64,000 bases of DNA from Streptomyces sp. HSG2 (GCF_016598575.1 NZ_CP066801.1:3658001-3722000); one strand, 5' to 3'. Counted from the stretch's first letter, positions 45,299 through 54,294 are shown. Program-made: numbers and translations. The notes: a model not told the origin generated them from the sequence alone.

Positions 45299-46321
45299 GT
45301 GATCGCCTCAGTCGTCCGCGTGCCCTGGCACACCGCCCACGGCGGCTACGACCGCCTTCTCGATCACCTTCCCGAAGTCCGCCGCATCACCCCGCCCACC
45401 GGCCCGCTCGCGACCAGGACCGCCCGTGCCGCCCACCGCCTGCTCGCCCGGAACTGCCCGCTGCCCTTCTACCCGGCCGAGCACTTCGCCACCGACCTGC
45501 GCCTGCTGGCCTCCCACAAGGCCGCGCACGTGCTGTACGGGGACGAGCAGTACTGGTTCTCCCGTCGCCGACTCGGCCTGACCGCCGTCACCTACCACCA
45601 GCCGCCCGCCCGCCTCAAGCAGCTCCTGCCGCCCGGGACATGGCGGAAGCTGGCGTCGACGGCCGAGCACATCGTCGTCCTCGACCCGCACCAGCGGGCG
45701 TTCTTCACCGACCTGGTGCCCCGCGAACGCGTGCACCTGGTGCCCCACGGCATCGACACCACCGCCTTCACCCCACCGCCCGCCCCGCCGGCTTCGGGCC
45801 GGCCGCTGGTGCTGACGGTGGGCTGGTGGCTGCGGGACTGGGACGTGGTGGACGCCGTGCACGAGCGGCTGCACCGCCGCTACGGCGACGGCGTCGAGCT
45901 GACCGTCGTCACCCGGCAGGCCCGCAGCCGGCTCTGGCACCCGGCCGCCCGCGTGCTGGAAGGCGTCAGCGAACAGACCCTGATCGGCCTGTACCGGCGG
46001 GCCGCCGTGATGCTGCTGCCACTCCTCGACGCGACCGCCAACAACGCGCTGCTGGAGGCGATGGCATGCGGCACCCCGGTGGTCGCCACCGACGTCGGCG
46101 GCATCCTGCACTACGCGGGCCAGGGCCGGGCGGCCCAGCTCACCCCGCCCGGGGACGCCGATGCGGCCGCACAGGCGGTGGAGAAGATCCTCGCCGAGAC
46201 CGGCACCGCCGCGCACGCGGTGCGGCGGGCCTTCGCCCGCGAACGGGCGGAGCTGTTCGCCTGGCCCCTGGTCGCCGACCAGATGCGCGGTGTCTACCGG
46301 CTGATGGAGGACGAGCGGTGA
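45299..46321 (+). CDS. Glycosyltransferase family 4-like protein
   Basis: A 340-residue GT-B protein: VHLVPHGIDTTAF, LVLTVGWWLRDWD, and the acceptor/donor signature LLEAMACGTPVVATDVGGI. Donor and acceptor are unknown. The GTG start follows AAGGAGG. Confidence 0.88.
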   Translation: MIASVVRVPWHTAHGGYDRLLDHLPEVRRITPPTGPLATRTARAAHRLLARNCPLPFYPAEHFATDLRLLASHKAAHVLYGDEQYWFSRRRLGLTAVTYHQPPARLKQLLPPGTWRKLASTAEHIVVLDPHQRAFFTDLVPRERVHLVPHGIDTTAFTPPPAPPASGRPLVLTVGWWLRDWDVVDAVHERLHRRYGDGVELTVVTRQARSRLWHPAARVLEGVSEQTLIGLYRRAAVMLLPLLDATANNALLEAMACGTPVVATDVGGILHYAGQGRAAQLTPPGDADAAAQAVEKILAETGTAAHAVRRAFARERAELFAWPLVADQMRGVYRLMEDER

Positions 46322-47907
46322 CCGCGACCGGGGTGTGGCTGCAGGCCGCGGTGCCCGTACTGCTGACGCTGCTGCTGGCCCGCGCGGTATGGGCCTTCAT
46401 CGCAGTGGAGGTGTCCGCGAGGTGGCTGCTCGCCTCCGCCACCCGCACCACCCCCACCGCTCCGGCGCCCGTGCCGTGGCTGGTGGTGCTGCTGCCGATG
46501 CTGCGCGAGCAGACGATCGCCGCGCAGACGGTCGCCGCGTTCACCGCACTCGACTACCCGCCAGGCCGGGCCGCCGTCGTGGTCATCACCACCGAACGCG
46601 AAACCTCCGCCCGCGCCGGACACCGCGGCTGGCTGGACACCCTGACCGCCTCCGCCCCTGTGGAGGCCCGGCAGTTGCGGGGCCTGTTCCCCGCCGCCCG
46701 CTGCCGCGAGGTCGCCGAGACGGTCAACGCCGCCCGGCCCGCGGACCGGCTGCGGGTGCTGACCGACCTGTTCGACGCCGAGCCGACCACCGCCGACATC
46801 GTGGCGGCTCTCGCCGCCGACCCGCCGGGCGGCGGGCTGCCGCTGGTGCACCTGCACCAGCCCGATGTCGGCGGGCGCAAGGCCGGACAGCTCAACTTCG
46901 CCCTCGACCGCCTCAAGCAGGTCCTCGGCCCGCTCGGCTGGAAGGAGGACGAGCACGCAGGCGACACGTACGCGGTGGTCTACGACGCCGACGCGGTCCC
47001 CGACCGCCGCACCCTTCAGGCGTTCGCCGCCGAGGCCGCCGCCCACCGGGCCCGCGCGGGCAGGGCCCCCACCCTGATCCAGCAGCAGCGGCTGCCGCTG
47101 CTGGCCCGCCGCCCCTTCCCCGTCGGCCCGGTCGGTCTGCTGCTGGCCGGGGAATGGGTGTACCAGCTGCGGCGCTCGCTCGGCATCGAACTCGCCCGCG
47201 TCCGCCTGCACCGCTTCCTGGCCGCCTCCCGGCTGCCGGAGACGGTGCGGATGTGGCTGCGGCCGATGGTGTACGCCGTGGGCTGCGGCATGGCCGTCCA
47301 CCTCCCCGCCGTCCGCACGCTCGGCGGCTTCCCCGAACCGATGGAAGACCTCGGCACCGGGCACCGGCTGTCCCTGCTCGGCGCCGACCTCACCACCACG
47401 TCGGTCGCCGCCCTGGACGAGCCCTACACCGAGCCGTCGGGGCTGACGAACCTTCACGCCCTTGCCTTCACCGCCTCCGCCCGACCCGACCGCCACGCGG
47501 CAGCCGTCGCCCACCTGCCCACGGCTATCTCCCGCCGTGCCAAGGCAGTGCTGGTGGCCCGGGAGTGGGCGGACGAGGCTGCCTGGCTGATCGGCGCCCC
47601 GCTGGCCGCGGCAGCCGTCGTCTCCGCCTGGTGGGCCGGACCGGCCTGGACGGCCGTCGCGGCGGCCGGGGTGCTGCTGCACGGCCCCGTGACCACCGCC
47701 CGACTGCTGTCCCTGGCCCCGGCCCTGCACGCGGCCGTCACCCCACCGCCCACTCTGGCCCCCTTGCCCCGGACATCCTCAGCACACCCGTCCGCCCTGG
47801 TCGCGGCCAGTCCGCTCCAGCCGTTCGTACGGCTGGCCGGGCCCTGGCGGCTGATCTTCACGAAGGCCGCCGGACGCCACCGCGGTTTCGGCAAGACTGA
47901 GCGCTGA
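46318..47907 (+). CDS. Membrane glycosyltransferase, GT2-like
   Basis: A 529-residue protein with an N-terminal membrane segment (WLQAAVPVLLTLLLARAVWAF), a GT-A catalytic domain carrying the metal-binding DAD (AVVYDADAVPD) and a later EDLGTGHR acidic motif, and two C-terminal membrane segments around LIGAPLAAAAVVSAWWAG. It probably polymerises or transfers a sugar at the membrane. GTGA overlap with the upstream gene. Confidence 0.82.
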   Translation: MTATGVWLQAAVPVLLTLLLARAVWAFIAVEVSARWLLASATRTTPTAPAPVPWLVVLLPMLREQTIAAQTVAAFTALDYPPGRAAVVVITTERETSARAGHRGWLDTLTASAPVEARQLRGLFPAARCREVAETVNAARPADRLRVLTDLFDAEPTTADIVAALAADPPGGGLPLVHLHQPDVGGRKAGQLNFALDRLKQVLGPLGWKEDEHAGDTYAVVYDADAVPDRRTLQAFAAEAAAHRARAGRAPTLIQQQRLPLLARRPFPVGPVGLLLAGEWVYQLRRSLGIELARVRLHRFLAASRLPETVRMWLRPMVYAVGCGMAVHLPAVRTLGGFPEPMEDLGTGHRLSLLGADLTTTSVAALDEPYTEPSGLTNLHALAFTASARPDRHAAAVAHLPTAISRRAKAVLVAREWADEAAWLIGAPLAAAAVVSAWWAGPAWTAVAAAGVLLHGPVTTARLLSLAPALHAAVTPPPTLAPLPRTSSAHPSALVAASPLQPFVRLAGPWRLIFTKAAGRHRGFGKTER

Positions 47908-47947
47908 CATCTCCTTCCCCGACCGCGACCGAGAGTTGGAGCCCCCT

Positions 47948-48427
47948 GTGGCCGAACCCGTCACCCCGACCATCCGCACCTCCGCCAAGGCCGTCGTCCT
48001 CCACCACGGCCGCGTCCTGCTCCAGCGGGCCAACTGGGAGGGCCAGGACTGCTACTTCCTGCCCGGCGGCGGCCAACACCCCGGCGAACCCCTCGACCAG
48101 ACCGCCCGCCGCGAGGTCCACGAGGAGACCGGCCTGACCGTCACCGTCGATCGGATGCTGTGGCTGCGCGAGTACGTCGGCGCCAACCACGAGCACGCCG
48201 ACACCGAGGCCGGCACCCACCGCATCGAAGCGATCTTCCACTGCACCCCCGAGGGCGACCCCGGCCGGCTCGGCGGACACGCCGAAGACGAGGTGCAGAC
48301 CGGCCTGGAGTGGGTGGGGCTGGAGAAGGTGCCCGGCCTGAACCTGCTGCCCCACGCACTGCGGCAGCTGATCGCCGCCCTCGCCACCGGGCAGCCCTCA
48401 TCCGGCTACCTCGGCGACGTCGCCTGA
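47948..48427 (+). CDS. NUDIX hydrolase
   Basis: A 159-residue protein with a complete Nudix box (GGQHPGEPLDQTARREVHEE, then TGL) about residues 38-60. Substrate unknown; nucleotide-sugar or other diphosphates are plausible given the neighbours. Ends 5 bp before the next start. Confidence 0.9.
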   Translation: MAEPVTPTIRTSAKAVVLHHGRVLLQRANWEGQDCYFLPGGGQHPGEPLDQTARREVHEETGLTVTVDRMLWLREYVGANHEHADTEAGTHRIEAIFHCTPEGDPGRLGGHAEDEVQTGLEWVGLEKVPGLNLLPHALRQLIAALATGQPSSGYLGDVA

Positions 48428-48432
48428 GCCCC

Positions 48433-49200
48433 ATGGCGGCGATCAACGGCCGGATCCCGGACGGCGCCCGGGAGATCACCACCGGACAGGCCAACCGCGT
48501 CTGGCACATCAACGACCCCGTGCCGTACGTGCTCAAGCACTACAGCGACCCGGCCCGCGCCGCCAACGAGGCCGCCGCCCTCGCCCTCCTCGCCCAGCAC
48601 CAAGCCCCGGCCCCCAAGCTCCTGGGGGCCGACCCGGGCGCCAGACCGGCGTGGACCGCGCAAAGCGCGGTCCACGCCGAGCCCGTGACCACCGGCCGGC
48701 TCCTTCACGAACTCGCCATCCCCCTGGCCGCCGCCCACCGCATCCCCGGCACGTACGCTGGACGGCTCGCCGGAGCCCGGCGCCACCGCACCTGGCGCGA
48801 CTACCTGCACAACCGGCTCGACACCTACACGGCCGCCGCCCCCGACCTCACCCCGGCCGCGGCAGCCCTCCGCCGCGAACTCGACGCCACGGACACGGAC
48901 ACCGAACCCAGGCTGCTGCACCACGACCTCCAGCCGGGACACCTCGTCCGCCTGCCCAGCGGCAGGACACTCCTGCTGGACTGGGAACTCGCCGCCTTCG
49001 GTGACCCGCTGTCCGACCTCGCCCGCCTCGCCGTCCGCCTCGACCTGCCCGACCCCATGGACGTGCTCCACCTCGCCCACCAGCCCGATCCGGCCGCCGC
49101 CCGCCGAATCCGCCTGTACTGGCGCATCCACCAGTTCGCCGACGCCGCCCTCAGCACCGATCCGGCTGTACGACCACGCGACCGGGCTCGCCTTTCGTGA
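48433..49200 (+). CDS. Aminoglycoside-phosphotransferase-fold protein
   Basis: A 255-residue APH/choline-kinase-fold protein. The catalytic loop reads HHDLQPGHL, with His where Asn is usual, and the metal aspartate follows in LLLDWELAAFGDP. Likely a small-molecule kinase in the cassette rather than a resistance gene. The C-terminus (RPRDRARLS) may be altered, because the downstream DNA is mobile-element territory. Confidence 0.75.
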   Translation: MAAINGRIPDGAREITTGQANRVWHINDPVPYVLKHYSDPARAANEAAALALLAQHQAPAPKLLGADPGARPAWTAQSAVHAEPVTTGRLLHELAIPLAAAHRIPGTYAGRLAGARRHRTWRDYLHNRLDTYTAAAPDLTPAAAALRRELDATDTDTEPRLLHHDLQPGHLVRLPSGRTLLLDWELAAFGDPLSDLARLAVRLDLPDPMDVLHLAHQPDPAAARRIRLYWRIHQFADAALSTDPAVRPRDRARLS

Positions 49201-49299
49201 GGGCACAGGCCGGGCCCTACCGTCACCAATGCGAGTGAAGCTCTGCCCCACTCGGGCGGCTGCCCCCGAGGCGACGGCGTACGGAACGACGAGATTGTC

Positions 49300-50105
49300 G
49301 GCCCTGTTCTCCCGAAGCTGCGGCGAAGTGACAAGTAGCTCTCTGTAGCGGATCTGGGGTGTGCTTGCCAGCGTTTTTGATCTTCTGGGCTCATCGGGGG
49401 CCGTGCTCGGCGAGGTTGGTCCGGTCATGACGACCGGAAGGAGTCTGGGGTGCGGCAGGAGTGGGAGCCGAAGGACCTGATCGAGGTCTGGACGCTGCTG
49501 GAGGAGGACCAGGAGCGGCTGCGGAACAACCGTGTACGAGATGAAGCGGCTCGGCCGCGACGCCGCCGAACTCACCGCGCTCGCCGACCCCCTCACCGCC
49601 CACGGCCTGGTCCTGGAAATGCTCGCCGGACCGCTGCCCGGCATCTACGATCCGACCGGGCCGGGGAAGCTGCTGTTTGCCTTCTTCGCGGCGATGGCGG
49701 AGACCGAGCGGGAGAACATCCGCGAGTCGACGCTGGAGGGTCTCGACACCGCGGCCCGCAAGGGCAAGCACGGCGGCCGGCCGCCGGTCATCACCGACGA
49801 CATGCTGCACACCGTGCTGCGGCGCCGCGCGGGAGGCGAGTCCGTCGAGCAGATCCAGCCCGACCTGATCATCCCCAGCGGCAAGCGCAAGGGACAGAAC
49901 CCGTCCGTCGCGAGCATCTACCGGGCGCTGGCCGAGCACGCCGAGCGCGAGGCGTACCCCGAAGCCGTCGCCCAGGCCCGCGCCGACTTCGCCGCCCTCC
50001 AGGTCGGCGAAGTCCCCGGACCCCGCCCCGCTGTCCCTGACCTAGCGTCACGCTGATTACAGGGAGTTACTTGTCACTTCGCCGTAGCTTCGGGAGAACA
50101 GGGCC
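49300..50105 (+). mobile_element. Internally deleted Tn3-family element
   Basis: Inverted repeats of about 48 bp (49300-49347 and 50058-50105) differ at only three positions and begin GGCCCTGTTCTCCCGAAGCT. A 5-bp direct repeat TTGTC flanks them (49295-49299, 50106-50110), the duplication size of Tn3 transposons. At 806 bp it retains only fragments of the transposase and resolvase genes. It could be mobilised only by a transposase supplied from elsewhere. Confidence 0.88.
49450..50056 (+). pseudogene. Tn3 TnpA N-terminus joined to a resolvase C-terminal fragment
   Basis: The first 27 codons (VRQEWEPKDLIEVWTLLEED...) match the start of actinobacterial Tn3 transposases. From about 49532 the frame changes and the sequence is a serine resolvase without its N-terminal catalytic serine: VYEMKRLGRDAAEL, FAAMAETERENIRESTLEGL, then a helix-turn-helix region. 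The deletion therefore removed nearly all of tnpA plus roughly 70 codons of tnpR. No function expected. Confidence 0.85.
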
Positions 50106-50325
50106 TTGTCCAGGGCACAACTGTGCAACCACACCAGTTCAGAATCGAGAGCGGGTGTACGGACCGATAGCTCCATGCCCCCAGCACAGCGCGGTCGGAC
50201 AGCCTCCTACCACTTCGCGTGAAAACCCCGCAGGTGAGAGCGCCAACAGCTACCCTGCCCGCCAACCCGAGCGCTCAGCCCCGCCACCTCAGCGGCTCAA
50301 CCGCCAGCTGAAGGAATCAGTCTCA
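50106..50325. other. Island DNA between the Tn3 remnant and ISX-C, no convincing gene
   Basis: I see no supportable gene here. A short open frame runs through in the plus direction but has no family features. The stretch ends with TCA before the ISX-C right end. Confidence 0.5.
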
Positions 50326-51099
50326 GAGTGCGGAACGTGAGCTCTTGTCCGTTTCGTGATTGAGGGTTGGGGAAGGACCGCTGGTCGTGGGTTCGGGGTG
50401 GCCTTCAGGTCTCGGGGCGGGTGAACAAGCCGGGTTCAGGTTCGACGAGGATGCCGCGGCTGACCAGGCGTTTCAGTTTGGAGCGGATGCCTTCGGTGTT
50501 CTTCGGGAGGGTCGGCAGGTCGAGGGCCTGGCAGAGGTCGCGGGCGCGCATCGGTCGGCCCTCGTCGGCCAGGGCGGTGAGGATCTGCTGGTAGGCGGGG
50601 TGGTCCGGGATGTCGGGGCGGTCCGGCTCAGTGGCGGGTGTGGGCAGTGGGAGAGCGAGGAAAGGGTCTTGCGGGTGATGCGCAGGTTCTCGCTCTCCGC
50701 GTCGATCTCGCCGAGCCGCACTCTGAGCTCCTCGATGCGGTCCCGGAACTGCCCGGCCTGGTCGGCTAGTTCACGCTCGCGGGTTTCGATGTGTTCCAGG
50801 ATGGCTTTGACCTGTGGGTTCTCGCTCACGTGGTCCTCCAGGAAGCGAGGGTGGCTCCGGTGAGTCGGCGGCTCATCACGGAGGTCATCGCCCAGAAGAC
50901 GCGGGATCGGGAGGAGGCGGGCCGGTGTTCGTAGTCGCGTACGAGACGGCGGTAGAACATCAGGATCCCGTTCGTCTGCTCCACGATCCACCGCTTGGCC
51001 TGCACGACGAAGCCCTTGCCGGCCGGGTTGCGCTCGACGATCTCGACGTCGATGCCCACGTTCTTGCCGTGATCGACGACCTTCTTCTTGAAGCCCTGG
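50326..51099 (-). mobile_element. ISX-C left arm (right-hand half of ISX, reversed)
   Basis: It begins with the ISX right end and runs through the accessory gene (50405-50829, frameshifted) and the last part of the transposase gene (from its stop at 50826). It stops at the palindrome CCCTGGTCGACCAGGG. Relative to ISX-B it carries an extra AA near 50662, shared with the right arm. No left end is present. Confidence 0.9.
50405..50829 (-). pseudogene. ISX-C left-arm accessory gene, frameshifted
   Basis: Equivalent to the 140-residue accessory protein of ISX-B, but a 2-bp insertion in the middle shifts the frame, so the winged-helix-like half is lost. Confidence 0.8.
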
Positions 51100-51173
51100 G
51101 GCCTTGACCCCGGATCCTGGACACCCGAGACACTTGGATCTTGAAGGTCCAGGAGAACGGATGTCCCGTGGTC

Positions 51174-51473
51174 ATGAAGCACTACCCGCCTGAGTTCAAG
51201 GCGGACGCGGTCGCGCTGTACGAGTCGCGGCCCGGGGCGACGATCAAGTCGGTCGCCGCTGATCTGGGGGTCAACCCGGAGACGCTGAGGAACTGGATCC
51301 GGGCGGCCGGTGCCGCCCGTCCCCGTGGCCGCCGCCCGGAGGGTCCGGCGGTGCCGGAGTCTTCGCTTCAGGCAGAGCTCGCCGCCGCGCGGAAGAAGAT
51401 CCGCGAGCTGGAGGAGGAACGCGAGCTCCTGCGGAAGGCCGCGAAGTATTTCGCCGGGGAGACGCGCTGGTGA
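51174..51473 (+). CDS. IS3-family transposase OrfA
   Basis: A 99-residue protein with a helix-turn-helix (YPPEFKADAVALYESRPGAT, then DLGVNPETLRNWI) followed by a leucine-zipper-like coiled coil (ELAAARKKIRELEEERELLRK cut here to IRELEEERELLRK). Its stop overlaps the GTG of orfB. Confidence 0.9.
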   Translation: MKHYPPEFKADAVALYESRPGATIKSVAADLGVNPETLRNWIRAAGAARPRGRRPEGPAVPESSLQAELAAARKKIRELEEERELLRKAAKYFAGETRW

Positions 51474-52369
51474 ACCGCTTCCAGTTCGTCTGCGACCACC
51501 AGCGCCGATACGGCGTGAAGCGGTTGTGCCAGGTCCTGGGCATCGCCCGCTCCAGCTTCTACTACTGGCGCCGGACCGCACCGGACCGGGCGGCCCGCCG
51601 GGCGGCCGACGCCCAGCTCGCCGCACGGATCCAAACCGTCCACCGGGAGTCGGACGGCACCTACGGTGTCCCCAGGATCACCGCCGAGCTCCGCGAGGAC
51701 GGTGAGCGCGTCAACCACAAGCGCGTCGCCCGCCTCATGCGCACTGCCGGTATCGCCGGGACGCGCCTGCGCCGCAGACACCGCACCACGGTCCCGGACC
51801 CGGCCGCCGCGAAGGCGCCCGACCTGATCGGCCGGGACTTCACCGCCACGGAGCCGAACACCAGGTATGCCGGCGATATTACGTATCTCCCGCTGGAAGG
51901 TGGGAAGTTCCTCTATCTCGCCACGGTCATCGACCTCGCCTCGCGCCGCCTGGCCGGATGGGCGCTGGCCGATCACATGCGGACCGAGCTCGTCACCGAT
52001 GCCCTGGACGCGGCGATACGGACCCGCGGCAGCCTCGCGGGGGCCGTCATGCACAGCGACCACGGGGCGCAATACACCAGTCGGGCCTTCGCCCACGCCT
52101 GCGCGAAGGCCGGTGTCCGCCAGTCCATGAGCGCGGTCGGCAGCTCGGCGGACAACGCGCTGGCCGAGTCCTTCAACGCGACGTTCAAGCGGGAAACCCT
52201 CCAAGGCCGCAAGAGCTGGTCCAGCGAGCGCGAAGCCCGGCTCGACGCCTTCCGATGGCTGAACCGCTACAACACCCGACGCCGCCACTCACGACTCGGA
52301 CAACGCAGCCCGATCGCCTACGAGACGGCACTCGCCGCAACATCAACTACGCTGGCTCAAGCCGCATAG
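51470..52369 (+). CDS. IS3-family transposase OrfB (integrase core)
   Basis: A 299-residue protein. An HTH_21-type region (ESDGTYGVPRITAELREDG) precedes the rve integrase domain with catalytic aspartates in YAGDITYLPLEGG and MHSDHGAQYTS and the glutamate in NALAESFNATFKRE. It appears intact. GTGA overlap with orfA suggests coupling in place of, or in addition to, the frameshifting usual in IS3 elements. Confidence 0.93.
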   Translation: MNRFQFVCDHQRRYGVKRLCQVLGIARSSFYYWRRTAPDRAARRAADAQLAARIQTVHRESDGTYGVPRITAELREDGERVNHKRVARLMRTAGIAGTRLRRRHRTTVPDPAAAKAPDLIGRDFTATEPNTRYAGDITYLPLEGGKFLYLATVIDLASRRLAGWALADHMRTELVTDALDAAIRTRGSLAGAVMHSDHGAQYTSRAFAHACAKAGVRQSMSAVGSSADNALAESFNATFKRETLQGRKSWSSEREARLDAFRWLNRYNTRRRHSRLGQRSPIAYETALAATSTTLAQAA

Positions 52370-52397
52370 CCCGTGTCCAGGATTCGGGGTCAAGGCC

Positions 52398-53180
52398 CCT
52401 GGTCGACCAGGGCTTCAAGAAGAAGGTCGTCGATCACGGCAAGAACGTGGGCATCGACGTCGAGATCGTCGAGCGCAACCCGGCCGGCAAGGGCTTCGTC
52501 GTGCAGGCCAAGCGGTGGATCGTGGAGCAGACGAACGGGATCCTGATGTTCTACCGCCGTCTCGTACGCGACTACGAACACCGGCCCGCCTCCTCCCGAT
52601 CCCGCGTCTTCTGGGCGATGACCTCCGTGATGAGCCGCCGACTCACCGGAGCCACCCTCGCTTCCTGGAGGACCACGTGAGCGAGAACCCACAGGTCAAA
52701 GCCATCCTGGAACACATCGAAACCCGCGAGCGTGAACTAGCCGACCAGGCCGGGCAGTTCCGGGACCGCATCGAGGAGCTCAGAGTGCGGCTCGGCGAGA
52801 TCGACGCGGAGAGCGAGAACCTGCGCATCACCCGCAAGACCCTTTCCTCGCTCTCCCACTGCCCACACCCGCCACTGAGCCGGACCGCCCCGACATCCCG
52901 GACCACCCCGCCTACCAGCAGATCCTCACCGCCCTGGCCGACGAGGGCCGACCGATGCGCGCCCGCGACCTCTGCCAGGCCCTCGACCTGCCGACCCTCC
53001 CGAAGAACACCGAAGGCATCCGCTCCAAACTGAAACGCCTGGTCAGCCGCGGCATCCTCGTCGAACCTGAACCCGGCTTGTTCACCCGCCCCGAGACCTG
53101 AAGGCCACCCCGAACCCACGACCAGCGGTCCTTCCCCAACCCTCAATCACGAAACGGACAAGAGCTCACGTTCCGCACTC
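52398..53180 (+). mobile_element. ISX-C right arm (right-hand half of ISX, forward)
   Basis: A mirror image of 50326-51099. It starts in the palindrome CCCTGGTCGACCAGGG and holds the transposase C-terminal portion (stop at 52680), the accessory gene (52677-53101) with the same 2-bp insertion, and the ISX right end at 53180. The base after it is the first base of the era stop codon. Confidence 0.9.
52677..53101 (+). pseudogene. ISX-C right-arm accessory gene, frameshifted
   Basis: Carries the same 2-bp insertion (CCTTTCC where ISX-B has CCTCC, near 52843) as the left arm, so the protein is truncated in the same way. Confidence 0.8.
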
Positions 53181-54143
53181 TCAGAAACCGAGTCGGCGGA
53201 GCTGTCTGGGGTCGCGCTGCCAGTCCTTGGCCACCTTCACGTGCAGGTCGAGGAAGACCGGCGTCCCCAGCAGTGCCTCGATGTGCCTGCGGGACCTCAC
53301 GCCGACCTCCTTCAGTCGCTTGCCCTTGGGGCCGATGACGATGCCCTTCTGGCTCGGGCGCTCGATGAAGAGATTGGCGTGGATGTCCAGCAGCGGCCTG
53401 TCCGCCGGCCGGTCCTCGCGGGGCAGCATCTCCTCGACCACCACGGCGATGGAGTGCGGGAGTTCGTCGCGCACGCCTTCGAGCGCCGCCTCGCGGATCA
53501 GTTCGGCGACCATGACCTGTTCCGGCTCGTCGGTCAGGTCGCCCTCCGGATACAGGGCGGGGCTCTCGGGGAGCAGCGGCACCAGGAGATCGGCCAGCAA
53601 GGAGACCTGCTTGCCGCCGGTGGCCGAGACCGGCACGATCTCGGCCCAGGTGATCCCCAGTTCCTGCCCCAGCCGGTCGACGGCGATCAGGCGCTCGGCC
53701 AGGGTCTTGGCGTCCACCAGATCCGTCTTGGTGATGATCGCGATCTTGGGTGTCCTGCGGATCCCCGCCAGTTCCTTGGCGATGAAGCGGTCACCGGGTC
53801 CGATCTTCTCGTTCGCGGGCAGGCAGAAGCCGATCACGTCGACCTCGGCCCAAGTGGTGCGGACGACGTCGTTCAGCCGCTCGCCCAGCAGGGTGCGCGG
53901 CTTGTGCAGCCCGGGGGTGTCCACCAGGATCAGCTGTGAGTCCGGACGGTGCACGATGCCGCGCACGGTGTGCCGGGTGGTCTGCGGCCGGTTCGAGGTG
54001 ATCGCCACCTTCTGCCCGACCAGAGCGTTCGTGAGGGTGGACTTGCCCGCGTTGGGGCGGCCCACGAAGCAGGCGAAACCGGCCCGGTGGACGGCCTCGG
54101 CCGGATCTTCGGATGACTGGGTGCGGACGCTCATGGCGCCCAT
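53181..54143 (-). CDS. era: GTPase Era
   Basis: A 320-residue protein with the GTPase motifs GRPNAGKS (G1), DTPG (G3) and TKTD (G4), then a C-terminal KH domain (IVIGPKGKRLKEVGVRSRRHI cut here to GPKGKRLKEVG). Era binds 16S rRNA and helps 30S assembly. The island abuts its stop codon, which survives because TGA read on this strand is the duplicated TCA. The internal ATG 9 bp downstream (MSVRTQ) is an alternative start. Confidence 0.95.
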   Translation of the reverse strand: MGAMSVRTQSSEDPAEAVHRAGFACFVGRPNAGKSTLTNALVGQKVAITSNRPQTTRHTVRGIVHRPDSQLILVDTPGLHKPRTLLGERLNDVVRTTWAEVDVIGFCLPANEKIGPGDRFIAKELAGIRRTPKIAIITKTDLVDAKTLAERLIAVDRLGQELGITWAEIVPVSATGGKQVSLLADLLVPLLPESPALYPEGDLTDEPEQVMVAELIREAALEGVRDELPHSIAVVVEEMLPREDRPADRPLLDIHANLFIERPSQKGIVIGPKGKRLKEVGVRSRRHIEALLGTPVFLDLHVKVAKDWQRDPRQLRRLGF

Positions 54144-54294
54144 TGTCCCTGATCCGCCGAGCGCGCCGCACCGCCGCTTCCTCGCGCCCCCCGCGTCCGG
54201 GCTGCCCCCGCCGTCCCGGAGGCCCGCCGCCGGGGCCCGGAGGGTCGACCGGGCCGTCGGGGGGCGCGGGACGGCTAGGGGAACGCCGGACGGA

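Larger units (their letters stand above)
51100..52397 (+). mobile_element. IS3-family element at the centre of ISX-C
   Basis: Terminal repeats begin GGCCTTGACCCCG and continue ATCCTGGACAC, with one mismatch. A CCTGG direct repeat flanks it (51095-51099, 52398-52402) if the ends are taken at GG; using the TG...CA rule the element would be 51105-52392. It carries two overlapping genes that look intact. Confidence 0.88.
15172..53180. mobile_element. 38-kb island bounded by inverted ISX right ends (putative composite transposon)
   Basis: The leftmost base (15172) and the rightmost base (53180) are both the right-end inverted repeat GAGTGCGG of the same IS5-family element, pointing outward. TCA lies immediately outside each edge (15169-15171 and 53181-53183), as expected for the TNA target duplications of this IS group; the right TCA is the era stop codon read on the other strand. 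Inside are a complete type I-E CRISPR-Cas locus and accessory genes. Only the middle base of TNA is informative, so the repeat alone is weak; the symmetrical ends and core genes on both sides support it. Confidence 0.55.

Noticed and set aside
45133..47907. 924-codon plus-strand open frame across the kinase and glycosyltransferase genes
   Set aside because: Arg/Pro-rich upstream translation out of frame with the real genes; only its C-terminal part is the GT2 gene starting at 46318.
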